Part shown: positions 53,560 to 61,875 of the stretch, piece by piece
How positions within the stretch are numbered: position 1 is the first letter of the stretch
How the letters are laid out: each line of letters opens with the position of its first letter
Assembly: GCF_029269825.1 (NCBI RefSeq)
Contig: NZ_JARJHU010000001.1
Coordinates: 186,001 to 250,000 of the forward strand
From: Pedobacter sp. JY14-1
GTDB lineage: Bacteria; Bacteroidota; Bacteroidia; Sphingobacteriales; Sphingobacteriaceae
DNA length: 64,000 nt
Direction: 5' to 3'
Translations under genes and position numbers: made by a program
The notes under the pieces: model-generated
What the model was told of the DNA's origin: nothing
Databases searched by the model: none
What the model saw: the letters and a program-made list of their open reading frames with translations, nothing else

Positions 53560-56500
53560 TTATTGTTCTGTAGTTAGGCGCCAAGTGGGGAGCTTTCTTT
53601 TTACAGGCCAAACGGCATCAAGCGTATCACCTAGATAAAGTACACCTGACTTCATTACATATTTAATCGCTAAGCTGTTATGAATGTCCACTAATGGATC
53701 CTTGTCCAAAATGATTAGATCGGCTATTTTTCCGGACTCAATGGACCCTAGGTCATCTTGGATACCCAACGCTTCCGCCCCCACTATAGTCGCCGCTTTG
53801 AGTACTTCCAGATTACTCATTCCACCCATTTTCAATGCCCATAACTCAAAGTGTGCACCAATGCCCTGATCCTCTCCATGGCTGCCCATGCCAATTTTTC
53901 CACCTGCATCCTGGATCGACTTTATAACTGCAGATTCCTTTACGAACCTGGGTACGACCAGAGAGTCGAAACCTGAGGCAAGAAGCGGGATATCGGCTTT
54001 GTTGTATCCAACGTATCTGTCGTCCGGTAAAAGTTGTTCCCGCCAGCCTAAAGGTGTAAACCGTTCATATTTTTCGTTTTTTGTCCGAAGGTATCTATTG
54101 CGGAAATAATATTTTGGCATGTCCTCAAAGTCCGCACTATAGCTCACTTGTAGTGTTGGTGTCAAAATGGTTCCGGACTTAGCAAAGAATGTCCTAACAT
54201 CCCGGTAAAGATCTCCCCAAATTGGATCATGTTCAATTCCTGAACTACCATCTTTAACCATGGCGATGTTGTCCAAGACGGACCTGCTGCCTTCGTTTGT
54301 TAGATTTAATCCTGCCTGCCGCGCTGCGAGTGAAAGCCACTGTCTTTCCATCCTGGTATTCAAAGAATACTGCTTAACCGTAGTTGTCCCCATTAAAGCG
54401 CGGTTCTCAACGATAGCTCTTGCCTCCTCCGGTGTATTTATAGAAGAGTTACTGGGCTTCACAGCAAATCCAACGTGGAAGGACCTCGGACCTATCATCT
54501 TTCCACAAGCCACCAGCTCACTAAAGGCATATTTTTCATAATAACCCGCTGGATCACGAACAGTAGTTACCCCATAGGCCATCATTGCGAGATATTTCCA
54601 GAACTGTTCGGGGATGACCCCTGAATTGCCCCCCATATGATGGTGCAGATCAATCATTCCGGGCATGATTGTTTTGCCAGTCAGATCATACACCGTCGCT
54701 TCTCTGGGGACGTGGACGGCTTTTGTATTTCCAACCGAAATGATACGACCGTTTTTTACGATGATAGTACCTTGAGAAATGACATCATCCCCGTTCATTG
54801 TAATAATCTTTACATTTTTCAACGCAATTGTACCATGCCCATATAGTTGAGGGCTTTTTAGATTGATAGTAATCATGCGCTCAGGAACCAGGTCGACATC
54901 GATAACACCCATTTGATTTGATGTACAGTTTGATGTGCTTTCAGCTTGTAACATAGCCGCTTCAATAATCCTCTCAGGACTGATCGAATAGTAACTGTTT
55001 GCGAACGACCAGTTTAGAAAACGTCCATCGTTTGTCCAACTGGGATCAATTCCTGATTTTGCAAACCTTATTATCGGTAATTTATTGGTCACATCTGGAA
55101 AGGTGAGGATACCATCTATACCAAACAGCGGTATCAGGTAAGCGCACTGATCGTTCGTAAATACTATATATTTGCCGTCAGGGGACCGCAATAAGTTTTG
55201 CCCGGTTAAAAATCCTTCATCCCTAGGACCATTTACAAGAATTTTAACCTCATCATTAGTGAGGTTTTTTGAAACAAGTTTTGTCCATTTCCCCTCGCTT
55301 GACTCAGAATTAATCCTATATAATATGTGCTTGCCATCCGACGTATATTTCGGCTGATTAGATAAAGATACACTATCAGACAAAACGCGTACGTGACAGG
55401 TACTAACTGTAACTATATCAATTGTACCCCTGTTATAATTGTTTTGTTTAACAGGACCTTTCATCACGACAATCTCTTTATCATCTGGTGACCAGCTGGG
55501 GTGCTGATATTCACCTGCTATTTTGCTGAGTTTTATTGGGTGGCCTCCTTGTGTAGAAATCTTCCAAAGATGACCCCCAACCTTATCGCTCCAAGTCACA
55601 TAGGTGATCCACTTTCCATCATTTGAATAAGACGGGTGAAATTGGGCCATACCTTGGTTGAATAGTACTTTTGGCGACCCTTCTTGTAAATTCAATACAT
55701 ATATTTGATTGAGCGCAGAAAACACCAACTGCTCGCCTCTAGGACTTTTCTGTATATCCCGAATATATCTAACCTGGAATGAATCCAGTCCGACCTTATT
55801 TTTGTTGTAGTTAAGTCGGGCCAAATCCGCCTTTACCTCCGCAGTAAAATGTACAGTTTCATTGTGCCCATTTTCAATTTCTATTTTATGTATTTGGCCA
55901 CTATATCCAAAAAATATAAATCTTGAGTCTTTTGAAAAAGCATAATGCTGTCGTTCAAGGTTATAGCTTGGGTATTTTATATTCAAGTGAGCCAGCAGCT
56001 TGCTTTTATTCAATTTTAGATCATACACCATTAAGCTATCCATTGATTCCTTCCAATAGCCTGTAATATAACTTAGCCATCTTCCGTCAGGAGAAATCCT
56101 GATGTTGTTCATTTTCGCTTTCTCGGTATCTGTTGAAAAAACAGAATCAGTACGGCCGGTGTACTTATCATATTGCATTACTTCCGCTGCGTCCCAGTAA
56201 TAGTATTTTTCATTTGTAGCAATTGCGAATACCGTTGATATCCGTTCTGGATTCTTCACCTTGCCGCCTGCAAGATGATAAACGTAATCGGCAATGATGA
56301 TCGATTCGCTGTCAGGTTGCCAAAGTGGCTCCCTCATATTTAGATTCTCATCCTCGTTTCGGAAGATCCGAACTACTTTCCCTGACGTATCGATAACGTG
56401 TAGTTTTTTTGAACCCTGCGCATCGCTAACATAAGCAATAAACTTCCCATTTGGGGACCAAATGGGTTTGTCGTTGATGGCAAGTCCTCGGGTTATCTGC

Positions 56501-56745
56501 TTTGCGGAGCCTCCTGACGAAGACAGTGTATAAATATCTCCAAGGAGTGTAAAAGCTATAGTTTTGCCATCTGGAGAAACGTCCACATCCATATTACTTC
56601 CTTCACTGGTGTTAAAGGAAATAGTTCTTGCTGATTTCAGGGGAAGTGATGAATCACTGACATTATTGAGGATATGAACCTCCTGCGAAGTGCAAATAAG
56701 CGGTACAACCACTAGGCAAAGCAGCGTCGTTACGAACCTAATCAT
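53560..56745 (-). CDS. Secreted TolB-type beta-propeller fused to amidohydrolase
   Basis: A 1061-residue exported protein. Signal peptide to about residue 20 (VPLICTSQ). An N-terminal WD40/PD40 beta-propeller (repeats such as VDVSPDGKTIAFTLLGDIY and PIWSPNGKFIAYVSD) fills about residues 40-600. An amidohydrolase domain follows, with TGKTIMPGMIDLHHHMGG, where His701 and His703 form the HxH metal pair, and later HGEDQGIG. It probably hydrolyses a C-N or similar bond. Fused proteins of this design are common in Bacteroidota and often called amidohydrolase family proteins. It lies between SusD and GH2. Confidence 0.88.
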   Translation of the reverse strand: MIRFVTTLLCLVVVPLICTSQEVHILNNVSDSSLPLKSARTISFNTSEGSNMDVDVSPDGKTIAFTLLGDIYTLSSSGGSAKQITRGLAINDKPIWSPNGKFIAYVSDAQGSKKLHVIDTSGKVVRIFRNEDENLNMREPLWQPDSESIIIADYVYHLAGGKVKNPERISTVFAIATNEKYYYWDAAEVMQYDKYTGRTDSVFSTDTEKAKMNNIRISPDGRWLSYITGYWKESMDSLMVYDLKLNKSKLLAHLNIKYPSYNLERQHYAFSKDSRFIFFGYSGQIHKIEIENGHNETVHFTAEVKADLARLNYNKNKVGLDSFQVRYIRDIQKSPRGEQLVFSALNQIYVLNLQEGSPKVLFNQGMAQFHPSYSNDGKWITYVTWSDKVGGHLWKISTQGGHPIKLSKIAGEYQHPSWSPDDKEIVVMKGPVKQNNYNRGTIDIVTVSTCHVRVLSDSVSLSNQPKYTSDGKHILYRINSESSEGKWTKLVSKNLTNDEVKILVNGPRDEGFLTGQNLLRSPDGKYIVFTNDQCAYLIPLFGIDGILTFPDVTNKLPIIRFAKSGIDPSWTNDGRFLNWSFANSYYSISPERIIEAAMLQAESTSNCTSNQMGVIDVDLVPERMITINLKSPQLYGHGTIALKNVKIITMNGDDVISQGTIIVKNGRIISVGNTKAVHVPREATVYDLTGKTIMPGMIDLHHHMGGNSGVIPEQFWKYLAMMAYGVTTVRDPAGYYEKYAFSELVACGKMIGPRSFHVGFAVKPSNSSINTPEEARAIVENRALMGTTTVKQYSLNTRMERQWLSLAARQAGLNLTNEGSRSVLDNIAMVKDGSSGIEHDPIWGDLYRDVRTFFAKSGTILTPTLQVSYSADFEDMPKYYFRNRYLRTKNEKYERFTPLGWREQLLPDDRYVGYNKADIPLLASGFDSLVVPRFVKESAVIKSIQDAGGKIGMGSHGEDQGIGAHFELWALKMGGMSNLEVLKAATIVGAEALGIQDDLGSIESGKIADLIILDKDPLVDIHNSLAIKYVMKSGVLYLGDTLDAVWPVKRKLPTWRLTTEQ

Positions 56746-56804
56746 ATGAAAAATTCTTAAAGTATTGCTGTCCGCGTTAACGGACAGCGTTGGATAGTGA
56801 TTAA

Positions 56805-58316
56805 CTAGTATCCTTGATTCTGGCTAATATTTCTGTTCTTCAGTGACTCCCCACTTGGGATAGGATAAAGCCGCCAGTTTGAGCTCCAGGTACCACCTTT
56901 CAATGGCGTCATGTTCTTCATGACAGCATCGACCTCGTTTGTCCTTTTAAGATCAAACCATCGGTGTGCACCCTCAATGAACAGTTCATGCCGGCGTTCT
57001 CGAAGGATCAAATTTAATAACTGCTGAGGGTCATTAGAAGTTATATCACCAAGACCCGCCCGTCGACGTAGTATGTTTACATCATCTTTCGCTTCCTGCA
57101 ACTGACCCAATTTCAGGGACGCTTCTGCCCTAACTAGATACATTTCCGCTAGCCTAAGCATCATCGTGTATTCTGTCACGGGGGCTAAAGGTGAATTTTC
57201 TTTATATTTGTGCGCAAAATAATAGGTCTTTAAGATCTCTGGACTCGTCGGCGTGGCGTCAGAAATCTTAACAATTACGCTATCCACCCAAGCCTTACGT
57301 CTCAAATCCGAACCTTCAAAGCTGAGTGTTAAACTATCACTTAAAAATACTGGGTTTTCATCATTAGGCCCTGTTGCCGGAATAATAAACAACCTGCCAT
57401 CGTTTGTATTTGTTATTACATCGTTGACCGGCTGAAGTTGCCATATCGCTTCGCGGCTATTTGCGAGAAAGACTTCATTCAATGGAACATGCTGAACATC
57501 ATATAAATCGGTCCGGCCAATAACAGCTGAGGCCTTGGCTTTGGCTTGTTCCCAATCCTGAGTATAGAGATATACACGAGCCAACAGCGCAGCAGCGGCT
57601 GAGCGATTTGGCCGGACACGTTCCTGACTGACGCCCCTCAGAGAGCCATCGCGATAGTCGTTTTGCAACAAGCTCTCCGACTCTACCAGGTCACTGACTA
57701 TCTGACTGTATACTTCGTTTATCGGAGACCGACGAAGCAGGGAATTGATCTTAAAATCAGTGGTCAGTGCCAGCGGGCTATCTCCGTAAATATTTACCAA
57801 ATAAAAGTATAGGTATGCCCTCATGAATTTAGCTTCACCGAGCAACTGATTTTTGACCTCAGGACTTAACTTATCAGAATCTGTAGCACCTTCTATCACC
57901 GAATTGCATATATAAATTTGGTTGTAGGTTCTTGTCCAGAACTCCGGTGACCGGAATTTTAAATTATTTTGATAAGTCGCGACAATAGTGGCGTCTGAAG
58001 CCCCATCCCATACAGCGAGTTCGTCGCCGGAAAGAGCAGTCCAAACATTAGCAGTGACTGCGGTAGCCTCGGGAAAACCAAAGGCGCTCATATCTGAATA
58101 CAATTTATTCATCACCGCTATAGCTGTAGCATCGCTGTTAAAAACAACCTCGCTGGTTATGTTGGTTACAGGAGCCTCTACGTCTACAAGCTTTCTACAC
58201 CCCGAGTACATCAGCAAGCAGCAGGTACTTAACAAAATTACAGCGAGCCGATTCAACCATTGTAGCTCCTTATTTTTTGCTTTCTTATTAAAGAAATATG
58301 TCTTAAGAATTTTCAT
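56805..58316 (-). CDS. SusD/RagB-family glycan- or peptide-binding lipoprotein
   Basis: A 503-residue outer-membrane lipoprotein with lipobox YSGC. It caps the SusC transporter and captures substrate at the cell surface. The N-terminal SusD-like segment (VFNSDATAIAVMNKLYSDM) and the C-terminal signature ERRHELFIEGAHRWFDLKR are intact. The TPR-like helices in between include AEASLKLGQLQEAKDDVN. It lies 17 bases downstream of SusC on the same strand. The substrate cannot be predicted; the flanking amidohydrolase and GH2 enzyme hint at a modified glycan or glycopeptide. Confidence 0.93.
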   Translation of the reverse strand: MKILKTYFFNKKAKNKELQWLNRLAVILLSTCCLLMYSGCRKLVDVEAPVTNITSEVVFNSDATAIAVMNKLYSDMSAFGFPEATAVTANVWTALSGDELAVWDGASDATIVATYQNNLKFRSPEFWTRTYNQIYICNSVIEGATDSDKLSPEVKNQLLGEAKFMRAYLYFYLVNIYGDSPLALTTDFKINSLLRRSPINEVYSQIVSDLVESESLLQNDYRDGSLRGVSQERVRPNRSAAAALLARVYLYTQDWEQAKAKASAVIGRTDLYDVQHVPLNEVFLANSREAIWQLQPVNDVITNTNDGRLFIIPATGPNDENPVFLSDSLTLSFEGSDLRRKAWVDSVIVKISDATPTSPEILKTYYFAHKYKENSPLAPVTEYTMMLRLAEMYLVRAEASLKLGQLQEAKDDVNILRRRAGLGDITSNDPQQLLNLILRERRHELFIEGAHRWFDLKRTNEVDAVMKNMTPLKGGTWSSNWRLYPIPSGESLKNRNISQNQGY

Positions 58317-58333
58317 AGTATTATCAATTTTTT

Positions 58334-61300
58334 CTATAGCCCTATTTGAATACCCGCCGTCACAGTCCTTAATGGTGGAAGACCCAAAGTCTCAGGATCC
58401 AGCCCGTCATAAGTTGTAATCGTAAATAAATTCTGCACTTGTGTGTACAAGGTGCACGTTTTCAGATGCAATGCATTGGTCCACCTCTCTGGAACTCTAT
58501 ACGAAAACGAGATGGATTTAAGCCTCAAATAGGAAGCGTCTACATAGTTGGCATCACTATTCAGAGCATATTGATACTGGTTATACAGACTTGTATTCGC
58601 GCTGAATTTTTGAATATTCGTGACATTCCCTTCTTCACGCCAGCGACCCAGCAAACTTTTGGGAACATTTAAGGCTCTGCGTCCTGGTTGAAAAAAACCA
58701 ATACCAAAATTCGTTCCTTTGATATTATATCGGGAGAATTGAAGCATGAAGTCGAGCCTAAACCCTTTGTATTCAAAGGAATTTTCCAGGCCACCATAGA
58801 AGCGCTGCCCCGTATTGATAATCACATTTCTATCTTCTTCGGTCGGTTCGTTGGTAAGGTTCCCTGATTTATTTTTGAACTGATAGGATCCTGTAAGCGG
58901 GTCAACACCGGCAAAAGCATAGGCCTTAAGGGTATTTAAGGACTTACCCACAATGAAACTTCCTGCATACGGGGTGTTTTCCAGATCGGGAAAAGCGACT
59001 AATTTATTTGAAGGCAAAGTGATGTTAAAATTAGTCTTCCAATTAAATGCTTTTGATTTAATATTTTGTGTGTTCATAGAAATCTCCCAGCCAGTATTTT
59101 CTACAGTTGCAGGAAAATTAGACTGAATATCATTGAAACCTGTCGTTAAAGGCAAAGAGTACGAGAGTAGTTGATTAGAGGATCTGTTCCGGACGTAATT
59201 AACACTAGTCAGTACCTTGTCTTCTAATAACCCTAAATCCAATCCGAATTGTAACTTTCGGGTCTCTTCCCATTGCAGGTAGGGGTTTGTTAAACGATAA
59301 CTGTAAAGACTATTTCCTCCTTGATACGCAACCGGATAAAACTGTGAGCGATAAAGATCTAAAAATTGGTAGTCGGGAATTTGATCGTTACCAGAAGTAC
59401 CATAGCTGGCGCGTAGTTTTCCAAAGCTGATAAATCCTAAACTTTTATCAAAAATGTCCTCTTCACTGAAAACCCAGGCTCCCCCGATTGCCGCAAAATT
59501 ATGAAACTGATTTTTACTACCGAAGCGGCTGCTTCCATCTCGTCTGACGGTAAAATTAACAATGTATTTGTTCTGCCAATTGTAATTAGCTCTACCGAAC
59601 AGCGCGTAATATTTATATTGCGATTTCTCTGTGGAATTTACCTCAATTTCCTTCGCGGAGAGGATATCGGGTATTAGCGCATCATTTGCAAAAATTCTCG
59701 CGGTAAGGTTTTCTCCATCGTTTGTTCGCTGTTGCACTGTGGAACCTAGTAATATATCCATCTTACCATTGGATATATTTTTTGTATAGCGAAGTTGAGG
59801 TTCAATAATCCAGGAGGTAATCGAACTAGAGGAAAAAATGCCGGCATTTACGGCAAAAGGCAAACTTTGCGGCGTGCTGTTCGATAACGGAACTGGTGTA
59901 AATTCCTTAGTATTCAATGTATTATAACCAAGATTTGCCCCCAGTTCTAGCCCGGAGAAAATTCTATAATCCAAATTCAAGCTTCCAATAAGATTGTTTG
60001 TTTTATTTTGATAAGGAGCTTTAATATTGACGGCAGGATTTGACCATGTGGACGAACCAGCTGCATTAGGCTGCCAGTTCAAACTGCCATCAGCATTGTA
60101 TAATGCCGGAGCGTTTGGTGCAAACTGAAGTGCTTGTACTGCAAGATCTGTTCCAGGTAACTTAGCGACGCCGCTGAGATAGTTTGCCGAAAATTGCATT
60201 TTGAACTTTCTGTCCAATGATGTATTGGTAATATTGAAATGGAGGCTACCTTTGCTGTCTGAAAAGTCTCCTGGAAATACAGTTGTTTCTCTATGGTAGT
60301 TCCCTCCTAATGTGTATTGTGTTGCGATTGACCCCCCGGAAATATTTCCATTAATGTTTGTATAGTCTGCTGTCTCACCCATCAGCGTTCTCTGCCAATC
60401 TGTATATCTCGTTGTATCCCAAACTCCATTGATATCGTAGTCACTTGGTGATGGTGCTGCAACTTTATCATTTTTTAATGCTTCCCGCCTCATAGATAGA
60501 TATTGTTGGGTATTCAGCATTTTCACTTTATTTGCGACTACAGCAGTGCCACGCTGGACGTTAACATTGAATTTAGTCGATTCCGGAATACCTTTCTTAG
60601 TCGTAATGAGAATAACACCATTCGCTCCACGTGAACCATATATTGCAGTTGCATCGGCGTCTTTCAATACATCCACACTTTCGATATCAAGTGGGTTAAT
60701 ATAATTTAACGGATTCCCTGATCCACTTCCGATCGGTCCACCCGAGCTACCTATGGTGGCACCACTTGTCGTTTTAAGCATTTGGGCCGTATATGGAACT
60801 CCATCTATTACATACAGAGGATCATTACCATTAGTTAAACTATTCATTCCTTGAACCCGTACCGTGACTCCTGACCCAGGAACTCCGCTACTTTGTACTA
60901 TCTGAAGCCCCGGTATTCTCCCAGCCAGTGCCAATAGTGGGTTTGCTACCGGTTGCTTGGCTATGTCCTCACCTTTTACCGTACCAATGTTACTCGTGCT
61001 AATTCTCCTCGAAGTCACCCCGTACGCCTGTATCTGTACCTCGTCCAGCTTACTTGCACTTTGCTGCAAAACCACATTCATAAACTCCTTATTTACAGCA
61101 ACTTCTTTAGTGATATATCCGAGATAATTCACCACCAATACCGCACCCTCATCCACATTCTTCAGGTAAAAATTTCCTCCGGCATCGGTAGATGTAGAGC
61201 CCTTACCATTTTTCATGCTTACCGTAGCACCCGGCAACCCATTCCCCAGCGAATCCACCACTTTCCCTCGTACATCGATCGCCTGAAATCGGGCAATGAT

Positions 61301-61678
61301 GTTCTCCAAAAAAGACGGTTTCTCTTTCTTGCTAAGGACAATGTTGTTCTTCACAATTTTGTAGGTCAATGGCAGTCGCTGTGTCAATTGGTCCATTACT
61401 TCTTCCACAGATGCGCCGTTCACACGGATACTGGCCTTCTGGTTCTCCAGGGCCTTTGCATCATAAAAAAAGACGTAACCGCTTTGTTGCTTTATCGCTT
61501 GTAAAAGTTTTTCAATAGGCGCATTGGTTTCATTCAGGGTGATCTTCTGTCCAAATCCCTTTGCACTAACTTGTGCCAGGGCTATCATTAATATGAAAGT
61601 GGTTAGCTTCATTATTAATATCAATTGTTTCGGCGGTCGCAAATGGCACGCGCCAAGGTTTAATGCAATTAAATTCAT
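58334..61678 (-). CDS. SusC/RagA-family TonB-dependent outer-membrane transporter with STN domain
   Basis: A 1114-residue transporter read from ATG 61678. It has the long N-terminus typical of Sphingobacteriaceae SusC, with the signal peptide near MKLTTFILMIALAQVSA. Domains: STN (KITLNETNAPIEKLLQAIKQ) to about 110, carboxypeptidase-regulatory-like domain (VDSLGNGLPGATVSMKNGKG), TonB-dependent plug (VLKDADATAIYGSRGANGVI), then a 22-strand barrel ending in GIQIGL. The STN domain normally contacts a FecR anti-sigma protein, and a FecR gene lies 197 bp upstream. GC is about 50% in the first kb and falls to 35-40% in much of the rest. Confidence 0.92.
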   Translation of the reverse strand: MNLIALNLGACHLRPPKQLILIMKLTTFILMIALAQVSAKGFGQKITLNETNAPIEKLLQAIKQQSGYVFFYDAKALENQKASIRVNGASVEEVMDQLTQRLPLTYKIVKNNIVLSKKEKPSFLENIIARFQAIDVRGKVVDSLGNGLPGATVSMKNGKGSTSTDAGGNFYLKNVDEGAVLVVNYLGYITKEVAVNKEFMNVVLQQSASKLDEVQIQAYGVTSRRISTSNIGTVKGEDIAKQPVANPLLALAGRIPGLQIVQSSGVPGSGVTVRVQGMNSLTNGNDPLYVIDGVPYTAQMLKTTSGATIGSSGGPIGSGSGNPLNYINPLDIESVDVLKDADATAIYGSRGANGVILITTKKGIPESTKFNVNVQRGTAVVANKVKMLNTQQYLSMRREALKNDKVAAPSPSDYDINGVWDTTRYTDWQRTLMGETADYTNINGNISGGSIATQYTLGGNYHRETTVFPGDFSDSKGSLHFNITNTSLDRKFKMQFSANYLSGVAKLPGTDLAVQALQFAPNAPALYNADGSLNWQPNAAGSSTWSNPAVNIKAPYQNKTNNLIGSLNLDYRIFSGLELGANLGYNTLNTKEFTPVPLSNSTPQSLPFAVNAGIFSSSSITSWIIEPQLRYTKNISNGKMDILLGSTVQQRTNDGENLTARIFANDALIPDILSAKEIEVNSTEKSQYKYYALFGRANYNWQNKYIVNFTVRRDGSSRFGSKNQFHNFAAIGGAWVFSEEDIFDKSLGFISFGKLRASYGTSGNDQIPDYQFLDLYRSQFYPVAYQGGNSLYSYRLTNPYLQWEETRKLQFGLDLGLLEDKVLTSVNYVRNRSSNQLLSYSLPLTTGFNDIQSNFPATVENTGWEISMNTQNIKSKAFNWKTNFNITLPSNKLVAFPDLENTPYAGSFIVGKSLNTLKAYAFAGVDPLTGSYQFKNKSGNLTNEPTEEDRNVIINTGQRFYGGLENSFEYKGFRLDFMLQFSRYNIKGTNFGIGFFQPGRRALNVPKSLLGRWREEGNVTNIQKFSANTSLYNQYQYALNSDANYVDASYLRLKSISFSYRVPERWTNALHLKTCTLYTQVQNLFTITTYDGLDPETLGLPPLRTVTAGIQIGL

Positions 61679-61875
61679 TACCTTTGGTTTGGTTGAGTTG
61701 ATAAAAAAGTTGTCTCTGCAATTGTTTTTGGTTGGCTCAATCATCTGCCGGACAGTGCTTAGACCCACTTTCCGGTTTTTTATTGGCCACCTTCATTCTT
61801 AGTCTTCCGTTCGCTTTAGTCTTTTCATTTTTTTTTCATTTGGTTTGTGGATATGGTTTGTTCAAGAATGATTCA

